Positions 32,463 to 43,195 of a DNA stretch of 64,000 nt are shown here, in pieces. Origin of the DNA: Vanrija pseudolonga (Eukaryota; Basidiomycota; Tremellomycetes; Trichosporonales; Trichosporonaceae); the NCBI RefSeq assembly GCF_020906515.1, contig NC_085849.1, forward strand, positions 4,030,001 through 4,094,000, given 5' to 3'. Numbering within the stretch: position 1 is the first letter of the stretch; every line of letters begins with the position of its first letter. The position numbers and the translations under genes were made by a program. Under the pieces are notes generated by a model, which saw only the letters and a list, made by a program, of their open reading frames with translations, searched no databases and was not told where the DNA came from.

Positions 32463-33640
32463 TTATAGTGCCGGGCCCTTGGAGCCATCTGCGCGGCGGA
32501 TACGCGAGCCACGGCGGACGGCACGGCGGCCGGAGGGTCGTCTGGCTGGACGAGCAGGCGGCGTGCCGTCGTCCAGGTCCGTATCGTCGTCGTCCTCGTC
32601 GCTCGCGAGGTCTTCCTCCTCCCCGTCAGAAGACGACGACCCCGACACGGACGACGCAGCGGTGCGCGACGAAGTGGTGTAAGTGCTCTCGTCGTCGTTG
32701 GAGCCCGGGGGGCGGAGGCGCCAGCGAGACGCCGTGTCCGAGTCGTCGTCTCGAGGAGAGAGGGTGTGTTCGACCGCGGCGGTGGCGGCCGGCTCGGCTG
32801 GCGTGGGGGGCGGGGCAGGAGGAGGCGGCGGCGGCTGGACGATGGGCACCGCAGCATTCTGAACCGACGGCACGTCGTACCCACGAACAGGCGGCGCGAA
32901 GTTCGGCCGCGGCGGGAGGTGTGGGGGCGGGGGCGGCAGGTGTTGGGCCACCGGGGATGCAGCCCAGTGAGGAGGAGGCATGGGAGGCGGGAACAGTGCG
33001 TATGCTGGGTGCGGGGGGAAGCTGGCCGGCGGGGGAGGATAGTAGAACTGGGGCGGCTGGTGCTCGTCGGTGCCGAAGTCGGGGTGCGCTGTCTGCTGGT
33101 GGTGGTGCTGGAGCGGGGACGGGTGGTAGTATGGCGGGGCGAAGTGCGGCGCGGGCTGAGGTGGGGGCGGGGGGTACGCCACGCCGTGGTGGTTGCGGTA
33201 AGCGGCTGTCGCTTGCGGGTGGTGCGCGTACGGGAGGGACTGCTGCATGGGCTCGGAGAAGTGACGGTACATGTATGGCGGCGTCGACTGGGTTTGCGCC
33301 GGTGGGCCGAGGTACGGCGGCGCTGAATATGGGGCCGGATGCCATGGGGGAGAGTTGGGCGGGAGAGGGAGAGGCGCAGGCTCGGCGAGGTACAGCAGCG
33401 TGGGCTGTGGGGGGTGTACCATGTCGGAGTGTTGCGGTGCGGGCGGGCGGCGCTGGGGGATGTGGAAGGCCAGCTGCTGGGCGGCGTGGTCGTGGGGCTG
33501 AACGAGGACGGGGGGGCTGGCGCAGGCGGCTGGGCCGCGGCCCCGTTTGGACGGCGCAAACCAGGCAGGTTGACGGTGATGCCGACGCCGGCAAATCTCT
33601 GCTCGAGCGGCGGACGGGTATGTGCCGGCTCTGGTGTCAT
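32463..33640 (-). CDS. Pro/Tyr/His-rich orphan protein with a homopolymer frame break
   Basis: Starting at MTPEPAHTRPPLEQRFAGVG (33640), the frame is good to PPAPAPP, then the protein-like frame switches by one base at a run of seven C (plus-strand G run 33510-33516). Eight C would give a continuous protein of about 390 residues. It would be a long Pro/Tyr/His-rich middle (PPYLGPPAQTQSTPPYMYRH, many PPPP), then a Ser-rich stretch, then acidic DDDDTDLDD, then a basic RRPSGRRAVRRGSRIRR tail. This layout suggests a disordered adaptor or RNA/cytoskeleton-linked protein; no domain is recognised. A read error, a real mutation or slippage are all possible. Convergent with VPH1, 101 bases apart. Confidence 0.6.
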
Positions 33641-34497
33641 GGTGGTGTAGAGAGTGGTTGTGAGAGAGAAAAGAGACGGGGGGTATTTGAGCGCTTTGTG
33701 GATGTGTGGGTGGCGACTCGACTCGCACCGGCGGCCAAGAGAGGCAATCGACGGACGACATGACGCACACCCACTCGTTGCCTGCACGCGCGCGCGGGGT
33801 GCGTCGCGCTCTGGGCTGCTTGGATCGGCGGCGTGGTGACGGCTGGCCACTTAACGCGCATGATTTTCATTGCGGGCACGCGAGGGGGATCGGCGTGGCG
33901 CGGCTTTTGGGTGGGCGGGCGACGATCCTCGTGGGCATGCAACACAACAACGGCAGTGCACAGGATATGGGGACTAGACTACAGAACGTAGGTGGGGCCG
34001 CTGAGCCTGAGGTTAGTCGCTTGCGCAGGAATTGTGTGCGTCGTAGTCGACCTGCACCCCGTCGATGGGGGTGGTGGAGAGCAGCAGCCGAGGTGCGCAA
34101 GACAAGCGGCGTATACGAGCGAGCGAGTCACGCGTTGGTGGCCATGACGCTGTGCATCTCACGGGCGGAAGACTCAATGCGCACAGAAGGCATGTATGTA
34201 GTAGCATTGGTCGCGCCGGCTGTGCGCCGATGTAACGAGGTCGGGGCGTGGGGACAAGGCACGCGACGTGTTGGGTGCCACACTCGCAGTCTGGTGGCGA
34301 GGGTGGAGGTGGTCCACCTCGGCGAAATGTCCGGCGACGTCATGATTGGGACAAGTCAGTGTCGTTCTTGGCTGCTAAAGCTTCATATACTGAAGCTGCA
34401 GTCGTTGGGACTCGATAGAATGCATTGACAGCTATGCCAAGATGCTACAGCACAAAATACAACAAAACGTCCTCATGCGAGCGGCCGGTTTGGGGAC
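33641..34497. other. Intergenic region between two minus-strand Pro-rich genes
   Basis: 857 bases, G-rich on the plus strand. No supported ORF; it should hold the promoter of the 33640 gene and the terminator of the 35871 gene. Confidence 0.5.
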
Positions 34498-35871
34498 CTA
34501 GCCACGGCGGCCGCTCGTACGACCACCCGAGGCTCCAGCACCCCATCCAGACTTCCGACTACCCTCCTTAGCCCCCTCACTTCCACCTCTGTGCATGGAG
34601 CGCTCTGCGCGGCGCCGAGCAGACACAACAGCAGAAGCCCCACCAACCCACTCGTCGTCAACGGCCGCCTCCTCGGCCACCTCGTCCGCGACCGCCTCCC
34701 AGCCCTCCGAGATGCCCTCGCGCTGCACCGCGACCGAGTCGGCGCTGTGGATGCTGTCTACGCCGTAGACATCATGGGCGTCCGGCTCCGAGTCGGGGAT
34801 AGAGGCCACCTCGTCGTCGGCGCGCGCGACCCCAAAGGTGAAGTTGCCGGCCCCGTCCCGGTCAAGGGTGAAGGTGGGGTGGGTCGGGCCCTCGAAGGCT
34901 GGTTCCGGGGTCTGGTGGGCCGTTGTGGATCCGTGTGGGGGACGAGCTTGGTCTCCTAGAGTAGGCAGGTAGGAGGCTAGAGGCATCAGTTGGGAGTGCT
35001 TGCTGGGAAGGGACTTACCATCGTCGTCCCCCTCCTGAGGTACGGCGGAGGTCGCCCATCGCGCCGTCGAGCCCATCGTCGCTAGGTGGGCCAAGGATGC
35101 TCCCCATGCCTCCGTGTCCTTGCACGAGGCATACCCGCGGCCACGGTGGGCCTCCACAGCTCCCTCTCGGCGCGTGAGCGAAGGGGGAGCTTTCGGGTGT
35201 GGGGTCGAGGCGAGAACGTCACGGGGGGGACGAGGAGGGGACTGCGGTCGGCGACCCGTGCTCGACTCGCCGACCTCTGAGGCCTGGTGGGACGCAGTCA
35301 CCGAGTCGCTCCTGCGGCCCTTAGACAAGCCCCACGAGTTCGAAGGTGACGCCAGCTGCGCGAACTTGCCAAGGAGTGCTGAGGGGGACGGCGTCGCCGG
35401 AGTCGGCTGGCGCACACGTGTCGGCGTCGTCGGGGTAGTGTCACGCACACCGGGGAGGCCCGAGAGCCGCGCGCCCCACGAGCCGGGCAGACCACGCCAC
35501 CCCTGCTTGCCTGCACTGGAAGGGCGTGGCGAGGTCCCCGGGGTGAACGGTGGCTCGGCAGGCGCTGGTGGGTAGCTGCCGGGCAGTCGATCTGGGGAGG
35601 CTGCTGGGGACGCCGGGGGCGGGTAGGCGTGTGCGGAGGAGGACGTGCCTCTCGAGGGCGTGTCGCGGCGCGCCTGGAGGGGTTGGCCGAGGAGGCGGGG
35701 GTTGAGGGGACCACCACCGCTCATCCTGGACGTAGCGGGGTGTGTCGGGTGGTCGACTGAGACGTACTCCTCAGCGTCACCCGCGCCAGGGGTGCCAGTT
35801 GGGTGGCTGTCGCGTGGCTGACGACGACTGCCGGCGTGGGCGGGGATAGTTGGGGGGGTGTAGGGGTTCAT
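34498..35871 (-). CDS. Ser/Pro/Gly-rich orphan protein
   Basis: Two exons, 436 residues after splicing. The intron at about 34959-35021 (63 bases, GTAAGTCCC to ACTCTAG) has no stop and is a multiple of three, so both spliced and unspliced forms keep frame. The protein is disordered by composition: Pro/Ser/Arg with many SP and TP sites, such as TPTTPTRVRQPTPATPSPS, that could be phosphorylated. An acidic stretch (DDEVASIPDSEPDAHDVYG) and a basic Gly/Arg C-terminus follow. A short conserved-looking patch is SALLGKFAQLASPSNSWGLS. No signal peptide or known domain. Start MNPYTPPTIPAHAG is the first Met after the leader. Confidence 0.6.
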   Translation of the reverse strand: MNPYTPPTIPAHAGSRRQPRDSHPTGTPGAGDAEEYVSVDHPTHPATSRMSGGGPLNPRLLGQPLQARRDTPSRGTSSSAHAYPPPASPAASPDRLPGSYPPAPAEPPFTPGTSPRPSSAGKQGWRGLPGSWGARLSGLPGVRDTTPTTPTRVRQPTPATPSPSALLGKFAQLASPSNSWGLSKGRRSDSVTASHQASEVGESSTGRRPQSPPRPPRDVLASTPHPKAPPSLTRREGAVEAHRGRGYASCKDTEAWGASLAHLATMGSTARWATSAVPQEGDDDGKSLPSKHSQLMPLASYLPTLGDQARPPHGSTTAHQTPEPAFEGPTHPTFTLDRDGAGNFTFGVARADDEVASIPDSEPDAHDVYGVDSIHSADSVAVQREGISEGWEAVADEVAEEAAVDDEWVGGASAVVSARRRAERSMHRGGSEGAKEGSRKSGWGAGASGGRTSGRRG

Positions 35872-36390
35872 TGCGTGCGTGTGTATGGGTAGCAAGAGGG
35901 AGGTGGTGGATGCGAGTGAGCAATGGGTATGAAGAGGAGGAGTGGGATGTATTGGGATGAGGGCGGAGTGAAATGTAGCTGTATGCGTGGTCGGGGATGG
36001 GACAGGAGACGGGTGGTTGAGTCGGAGGGGGCGCGCCGAGGGGTGCAAGTTGTGTGGACAATGCGTGCGGGGTGTGTGTAGCGGCTTGCAGGCAGCACCA
36101 ACACAAACAGTGGTCGGACAAGGCGGAAGAGCAGAGGGGATGGCGCCTGTGTGTGTCTGATGGATGGGGAACGGCCAGTGGTGGGATGGGGGGCGTCGGC
36201 GTGGTGCTGACGGTGGTGGGTGCGAGTGCCACGCGCCGCGCCACACACACCCTATATCAACCAACCTATCTGCACTTTGCACCATCATCACTCACTCTTC
36301 TCTCCTCCAAACACCTCCAGACACCTACCGCTTCAACACCCAAGCAAACAAGGTGAGGTCCGCGGCGTGCAGCCAGCCCGCTGACCCCAG
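35872..36390. promoter_or_regulatory. Bidirectional promoter region
   Basis: 519 bases between divergent starts. CCCTATATCAACC at about 36250 may serve as TATA for the plus-strand gene. A leader intron (GTGAGGTCC to GACCCCAG, about 36351-36390) ends exactly at the next ATG. Confidence 0.5.
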
Positions 36391-37840
36391 ATGGGCCGCC
36401 AGCTCCCTCCTCGCCTCATCAAGCCCAGGGACACGCCGTACCCCGCGACGGTGCGCGACCGCGGCGACTGGCGCACACGACACGGAATCACCATCATAGA
36501 GACGGTGGGCCCGATTGCGCCCCGCGGCCACCCTCCCCAGGAGGAGCTCGCCGCTCGCCCAGCCACCCCCGGAGCCACGGAGCAGACGCGCCTCCAGAGC
36601 AACGTCTATGGCGGTGAGTGCAGGGATTCCGCCCGACCGCTGACCCCCAGAGCCCCGCGGCTGGGACTACATGCCTTCAGCTCGCCCTGTACGCCTTTTC
36701 ACAGGTTCGTGAACTGTTCCATGCCCCACTAACGACTCAGTCCAGACACCCACCGGCCCACAATTCTTTACGGCCCAACGTGAGCGACGGGCGTGGGAGC
36801 GACGACTGACCCCAGGCCTTCCAACTGCCGCCGCACCGAGCTCGCGCGCCGAGTCTCGCATGACGTCCCGTGGCCGCACTGTGGAACAGCGTATGGCGAA
36901 TGGAGCGGAGCCGGCACCTATTCCCGGCCCATCAAACTCAGCGGGCCGAAGCGATGTGCCGCCTCGACTCACCCGTGAGGGGGAGCAGCCTCGCCGAGGG
37001 ACTTCGCCGGAGATCCTCTACGCCCCGGAGGACACCATTCTACGTGAGCTCCTTATGGGGTGGTGACGCTGACATGCAGCCCCAGGTACCGCTTTCCGGC
37101 GCGCCACGGCCACTCCCCAAGGTGGGTGGCGACTTGCGATGGCGTGCCATACTGACGACCCAAAGCCATCACCGCCCCTCCGCCGCGCGTGAACGTGCCA
37201 CGAAACATGAACACTGCGGCAGGAAGTGATGGACCTGCCGTGCGCGCGACCCCAGCCCCAGCCACCGCGGCTACCCAGCGCCGCGTCGATTTCCTCGACC
37301 AGGTTGCAGAGCGTATGTCGGGATGGTAGTAGGCAACATCCTGACACCCGCAGACATCCGTACCGTTCGGGCTGAGGACGCCGAGGACGACGACTACGAA
37401 GACAGCGACACCGAGTCCGACACCGCGACCGAGGTCGACTTTGTGCCCCCAGAGGTGGCGGACCCCCATGCGGCGTACGTGGCCCTCACGAGGACCGACG
37501 GGCCCGTCGTGCTCTCGGAGGAGGACTTCAACGCCCTCCTGCGGATCATTTCTCGCCGCTACACCCTCCAGGAGGCGCGGGACGTGGCGGACCGACACTC
37601 TCTCCGCCACATCACCCAGTTCCCCATCCACACGGCTCGGTACGTCGCCAACGCCTTCCTCGCCCTCCTCAACGGCGGCCAGAGGATTGTCACGCCCGTA
37701 AGTGCCGATGGGCCTGGCCTCGCTGACATCCATCCCAGACTCTTAGTTTTCTCCGCGAGGTAGAGGACCACATCCCCCGGTGCACCGGACGCGACTGCGA
37801 CGTTTGCCACATGTACACCTTCACCGTTTGGAACAGGTGA
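36391..37840 (+). CDS. Eight-exon orphan gene with symmetric small exons
   Basis: Exons 36391-36613, 36651-36704, 36741-36779, 36816-37043, 37086-37121, 37166-37312, 37354-37697 and 37739-37840 give 390 residues. Every intron is 35-45 bases with a CTGAC/CTAAC branch. Introns 1-6 are all phase 1, so exons 2-6 (54, 39, 228, 36 and 147 bases) can each be skipped without a frame change. The N-terminal 235 residues are Pro/Arg-rich and probably disordered. The C-terminal part has an acidic run (AEDEDDYEDSDTESDT-like), a compact helical region (LLRIISRRYTLQEARDVADR, YVANAFLALLNGG) and a final Cys cluster (RCTGRDCDVCHMY). The downstream CCATTGATGCA element recalls the 5-11 kb array. Function unknown. 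Confidence 0.72.
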
Positions 37841-38408
37841 TGGACCGTTCCAGTCTCCAGTCCGGCCAATGCATCATCAAGTCCATCGTCGTAAGGCCAC
37901 CCATTGTTGTCTGCATGTTTATCTACACATACTGTCTTATGCATCTCGCTTCCCTTGTCGTTGGCGGCTAGGGGGAGTCAAGTCACTGTCCAGATGTCAG
38001 AGCGTGGTTGTTGTGCAGCAGATTCGTGATACTTTTCTTCATTGTTCAGCCGTCCATTGATGCAAGGTCACTCCCCCTTTCGCCGACCCCAATAGCCGCG
38101 ACTAGGACTCAGCAGGATGGCCATGGAGTCCCATTGTGAGGAGAAAGAGAAGGGAGAGCTGCAGCCCCAACGGGCACGGGCGTGCGCCTCGCGCCCTAAT
38201 CTACGTGCTCAAGCTGGGTACATAAGACAAAAGAGAGTTGCTGTAAACGGCCTGGATAGCATGCTCACACATACATGTTCATTGTATATACTATTGTTCG
38301 TGGCGCAAATGCTAAAACCTACGAACGGCGAGTGAAAGGTTACTTCTGTGGAGTCTTGTGCCCGGTGCGTCGTGTATGGGACGAGTTTTGTCATGCGAGA
38401 ACGGGCGT
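37841..38408. other. Convergent intergenic region
   Basis: 568 bases, more AT-rich than the genes. Holds CCATTGATGCAAGG at about 38055. No supported ORF. Confidence 0.5.
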
Positions 38409-40154
38409 TTACTTGGTCGAGGGGCGAGAGTTCGTCTTGCTCTTAGAGGCAGTCGACTTTGAGCTCTTGCTGCTAGACATAGTTGCCTTTGAGCTCTTGT
38501 TGCTGGACGCAGTGGGCTTTGAGATCTTGCTGCTAGAGGTAGTAGGCTTTGAGTTCTTGTTACTAGTGGTGGTTGGGTTCGAGCTCTTGCTGTTGATGCT
38601 GCTGCTACTGGCCTTCTGAACAGCTTCGGCCTCAGCAGCCTTCTTCTTGGCAAGATTCTCCGCCCTGGTCTTCTTCCCGCGCTCGATCGACTCGGCCTGG
38701 GAACGAGCACGCATCTCGGCTAGCTCTTCATCGGTCCACTTGGGGAACCAGTCGGGAAGGTCGATGTCGGTGGGTTTTGGGAAGAGCTCATGGTACCGGA
38801 ATGCCAGCTGCCAGTCGTCACGAGCAAGGAACTCTTCACCCGTAAGAGCCCGAAGGGGGTTCGGGCGGTCTCGAACGTGGGTAGCGGTGCTGCCCACAAG
38901 TGCGAGGTCGAGCGGAGAGATTTCTGCGAGAAGTGACTGGAAGGCTTCCTCAGAAGTACGAGGGGCTGCCGAGTCGGGCGAGTCGCTGGCACTGCTGGGC
39001 GCAGCTGCTTCGGGGTTGCGCGAAATGGCCGCGCGCATCCCGTCCTTGTCGGCATCGGTGGTGTTGAAGACGACTTGAGTTATCGAAAAGGGGAGGTTGG
39101 GATTGGCGACCATATGCTTGGCGGCGTCCTTTGCGAGCTTCGGGATGACGATGTGATGGGAGGGCAGGGGATGACCGTTGGCGCGGAGAGTGAGACATCC
39201 GAGCAGTCTTTCCGCCTCTCCAGTGCAATACACGATTGTGAGATTCTCGAGAGTGGGAGGGAGCTTGAGGCAGCCGAAGAGTTCCCAATCCTTCCCCATC
39301 TCGCTGGTAACAAACATGAGGATGATCCTCTTGGCCGCACTGAGAGGACCGTCGAACACCGGGAACAGAGGCCAGTGCTGAAGTGTGGCGCCGCGAATAA
39401 CGAGGGTCTTGGGGCGAAGTTCGTGAATGAACAAACAGTTGCTCGTTATGTTGTGGCCATGGACGTCGTCATGGAGGCGGATCTTTCCATTACCGCCCCA
39501 CCAGTAGGAAGAATAGAGTGTGATACGCAGTGTCTCGAGACCACGAATGTGAGGCATCCGAAGCGCGAAGATACCCTTCTCACGAAGTTCGCCGAGCAGT
39601 TTGTCGCTCGCGCACCTCTCTATTGGATGATGGTCAATGTTGAGGAACTTGGTGTACTTCTTGAGATATTCGTAGCGCATGACTGGACGGCCAATGTCTC
39701 CAGTCTTGCTGGTGACGCAGGGGTTCTGAATGGCCTGTCAGCGCCTTGCAACCCCGGCAGACTTGCCATGGCCTGTGAGCTTACCTCGAAGGTGATGGCG
39801 CAAATGGGTTCCTCCGCAGAGGCAACATCCTCGCCCTCCTTGTCTTCCTTGCCACCCTTGGGGTCACTCTTGTCTTCCTTTGGGTAGCCTGTGTATTCGT
39901 CAGTGTATACCCAGGGGCTTTGCCGGATGACACTGGTGCTCACTGATCCTGGGGCTAAGGATGACAGGGAAGCAGCCGTTGAGGTGGATGTGGGAGTACA
40001 GGCGGGGAATGACGGCGTGGAAGAAGGTCGAGTTGACGCGCAGACACGAGATGAAGTCGTCGCGATCTACGTGGGACATGATCTCCGAGACGACCTCCAC
40101 GGGGGGTTGTATCGGCGGGAAGGGTGGCTGTGGCTGGGGATTGTCTGCTAACAT
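38409..40154 (-). CDS. F-box-like protein, family B, copy 1
   Basis: Three exons: about 39946-40154, a middle exon about 39785-39885, and 38409-39726. The N-terminus is F-box-like: PPVEVVSEIMSHVDRDDFISC then LRVNSTFFHAVIPRLY. F-box proteins link SKP1-cullin ubiquitin ligases to substrates; that role here is inferred. The middle exon is Lys/Glu/Asp-rich. The last exon has a conserved region (TGDIGRPVMRYEYLKKYTKFL, LENLTIVYC, ITQVVF) ending EEFLARDDWQLAFRYHELFP, all shared with the gene at 48865. It then adds a charged helix (RARSQAESIERGKKTRAENL) and a Ser/Lys/Thr/Asn repeat tail (SSKSSK and similar) missing from that copy. Intron positions match the paralogue. Confidence 0.75.
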
Positions 40155-40587
40155 GATGGTGATGAGGAAGGTTGAGAAAGGCAAGTGAGTGTTGTGAGTG
40201 TGGAGTGGAGAAGAGAAGAAAACAAAACACAGCAACGCCGCGTGTGGTGGTCGATAGTCGACAGGATCGCCAGGGCGGCGGGGCGCAGCTCCCCAGTGTC
40301 TGTCTGCCTTCCTCGCCTTTCTCGACTTCCTCTCACCGCTCTCGCCGTCAGGGCCACTCTGACCTTCACACTGCAATTTCAGTGCAACTGCTGTAACGTC
40401 TTGACTGCATACACTACCTATAGATACCAAAAGACAACAACACCACCTCGCCCTCACAACCGCGAACCACGAGAGTCGCCAGCCCTGAAGGAGCACGTCG
40501 CGCGATCATGTGTAGGGGCAAGTGATGGTTTTGACGGGTGCGCTGAACTTAAGCCGCAATGACACTCATAGAAGAGAGAACACTGGC
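40155..40587. other. Intergenic region between family-B F-box gene and GST
   Basis: 433 bases, C/A-rich, promoter of the minus-strand F-box-like gene. No supported ORF. Confidence 0.5.
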
Positions 40588-41500
40588 TTACTTCTTCTCA
40601 GCACGGAGCTTCTCAATGCGAGCCTTGGTCTTGGTGACGACCTTCTCCTCGTCGTAGATGCCGGTGACGCTGGGGTGGACAGCGACCTTCTGGGCCCAGG
40701 CCCAGAAGTTGGGGGCCTGCTGCTCGATCGAGGCGAGGAAGCTGGCGGGGTAGACGCCGGCCTTGCCGAGGGAAAGGAGACGGACAACAAACGAGCCAGT
40801 GAGGACCTGTGGTGGTTAGCACTCTGCTAACGGGATATCGAGCGTGTTGTTGGTCCCGACAGGACAGCGCCGAAGCGGATCTGCTCCCTGTCCGGACCGG
40901 AGCAGATTTCATCGACCAACAAAAGCCTTCCAACACGTCCAATACACTCACCTCGGCAAGAGTAAGCTTGTCGGCGCCGCCAAAGTAGGGCTTAGCGTCC
41001 TTGAGGAGGGGCTCAACCTCCTTCACAAGGCCGGCGGTCGCAGCCTCGGTGACGGCGGGGAGCTCATCCTCGGAAGCGGTGTAGATCTTGAAGAGGGGGC
41101 TCTGGAACTTGGAGAAGAAGGCGTCGACGAAGAGGGCGATGCGGGCACGCTTGAGGGCGCCGCCGGGGGCGCTGGACTCGGGGACGAGGTGGGAGGGGTA
41201 CTGGTCGGCAAGGAAGGCCGCGACGATGCCGCTCTCAATGATGATCTCGTCGTTGAACTTGAGGGCGGGGACAAGGCCGCGGGGGTTGATGGCGAGGTAC
41301 TCCTTGGTACGGGGAGTGTCGAGGTCGACAATGTGCTCCTCGAACTTGAGGCCGAGCTCAGCAGCGGCGATGTGAGCGCGGTGGGCCCCTGGTGGGGGGT
41401 CAGCGTGAGATTCGGGCATCGAGCCATGACGACGCGACGACTCACAAGGGCAGAGGTGGTTGGTGTAGAGGACGAGCTTGTCGTTGGCCTGGATGGTCAT
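40588..41500 (-). CDS. Glutathione S-transferase, omega-like
   Basis: Three exons (41446-41500, 40952-41388, 40588-40806) give 236 residues. The thioredoxin-like N-terminal domain contains NHLCPWAHRAHIAAAELGL; the CPWAHR active-site motif is created by the first splice. CPxAHR with Cys rather than Ser or Tyr is the omega-class signature, implying thioltransferase or reductive chemistry. The cis-Pro loop region (GLVPAL) and IIESGIVAAFLADQYP glutathione-contact helix are present. The C-terminal helical domain has the conserved TLAEVLTGSFVVRLL segment across the second splice. The second intron (145 bases) is longer than usual and carries an inverted repeat. Confidence 0.88.
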
Positions 41501-42573
41501 GGCTGCTACAGTTGATGCTTGTCGTGCGTGTCTAAGAAGGAGGCGTAGAATGGCGAGTATGAGCTGGGAAAGACGTGGACCGCGCCGAGCCAAGGACCTT
41601 ATAAGCGTGTGATGGTGGGGGATTCGGAAATTGCCGACAGCTGACTGAGATTGCAATGACGCGATGCGTCCAAATCCAGCCAACGACTGAGGTGCCCGCA
41701 ACAGCAGGGTCCCCACGCTAGTATCCCACGCGCCTTAGTCATTCGGCATACCGCACGCGCAGCCAGCACGAGCCGGTGGCCTACGACCGCGCGACCGAGC
41801 ACGAGCTCACAGCACGGATGGGGCGTGGTGCGTGTCAAAGCATCGTGACAGGGTGAAGGGCGTCGTGGCAAGAATGATACACGCCGACGGCCTCAGCCGG
41901 AAGCTATCCCCCTGGCGGCCGTGCAGATCGACACCTTGTCTGGACAGCCAGCTGACGCAACTGATACTATACGCATGGTCATGCATGACTCGAGCCCGAA
42001 GGCAAAGGCATTCCGCGGACGGTATGACGGAAGGTAGCGAGCGCACAGATCTTGGAACGGTTCCTTCGCGGGGTGGGTTCGGCTGTCGGGCAAAGCAAGC
42101 AATGCAGCTGGTCTGCAAAGCGAGATAACCATTCTTACAGCTCGCCGGCAGCCCAAGCTTCTGAAAGGGGCCCAATTCCATCATGAAGCCGCCCGCGTCA
42201 GCATCTGCACCCCGCCTCAGCATCTGCACCCCGTGATAGCCGCAACCGATACCACGGAGTCCATCCCGGCCTCTCGACCTCGATACGCCTGCACAACCCG
42301 CGACCGCGGCTCATGTGGCCTGTCCTCAAGCGGCATCGCTGATCAATACAGGCGGTCTAAGAACAGCATCCAGCCTGCTTGGCCGGTACAGCGGTCCCCA
42401 GTGCGGAGTGTACTCGGAGTATCCGCCGAGCCAAACATTGACGGCGACTCCGCGTTGCTCCCGTCATTCGCGGTGCTCCACAATCGTGCACATCGCTATA
42501 TGACTCGGCTTCTAACTCGAGTCCGCACTCTCTCTCATCTTCCAAACTTTGCGTCTCCGCAACACCCCAGCCG
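41501..42573. other. Divergent intergenic region GST / GNAT
   Basis: 1.07 kb. No supported gene. CTCAGCATCTGCACCCCG-like units occur twice in tandem at about 42197-42234. Confidence 0.5.
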
Positions 42574-43077
42574 ATGTCGACCACTGCAAGCGGTACCTCC
42601 ACGCCCGCGGCTATCCGGCCGCTCGCCCCGGCCGACCACGAGCCGCTGCGCGCCCTCAACAACGAGTTTGCGGCCGAGCTCAACTGGCAAGAGCCGGACA
42701 GCTTCGAGAGCCTGCTCTCGAACGCATTCTTCACGCGCACCATCGGTGACCAGGAGGCGCTGCTCGTCGCCTTTGACCAGGACGACACGTATGACAATGT
42801 CAACTTCATCTGGCACGGCAAGCGCCGCGACAAGTTTGTCTACATCGACCGCATCGTCATCTCGCCCTCGGCACGAGGCAAGGGCTACGCGCGCGCCCTG
42901 TACGACCACTTGAATGCTGAGGCGAAAGCCCAGGGACACCAGTGGGTCACCTGCGAGATCTACGTCGACCCGCCCAACCTCGGCAGCATTGCCTTCCACG
43001 AGAAGCTCGGCTTCAAGGAGGTCGGAAGGGGCCAGGCCAACGGCAAGACGGTCGGATACTTTGAGAAGCAGCTGTAG
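42574..43077 (+). CDS. GNAT-family N-acetyltransferase
   Basis: Single exon, 167 residues, one GNAT domain. Motif A is clear: VYIDRIVISPSARGKGYARALYDHL, with R-G-K-G-Y-A as the acetyl-CoA pyrophosphate loop. Motif B follows as NLGSIAFHEKLGFKEVG. The N-terminal strand and helix region is IRPLAPADHEPLRALNNEF. No targeting signal, so cytosolic or nuclear. Related to bacterial and fungal stand-alone GNATs; substrate unknown. Start MSTTASGTSTPAAIRPL is the only Met before the domain. Divergent from the GST gene. Confidence 0.85.
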   Translation: MSTTASGTSTPAAIRPLAPADHEPLRALNNEFAAELNWQEPDSFESLLSNAFFTRTIGDQEALLVAFDQDDTYDNVNFIWHGKRRDKFVYIDRIVISPSARGKGYARALYDHLNAEAKAQGHQWVTCEIYVDPPNLGSIAFHEKLGFKEVGRGQANGKTVGYFEKQL

Positions 43078-43195
43078 AGCATGGGGGGAGATGTCACGGG
43101 TGTTGAATAGATGGACTGTGGACTGGCACGGTGGTGCGTGTGGCACTTTTGTGGCTGGTTGCCTCGATCAAGAGGGCCACATTCGACTGCTTCAC

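Noticed and set aside
32279-33763. 494-codon plus-strand Gly/Arg-rich ORF
   Set aside because: Overlaps the end of VPH1 and runs antisense to the Pro-rich gene; Gly/Arg runs are the complement of Pro/Ala/Ser codons.
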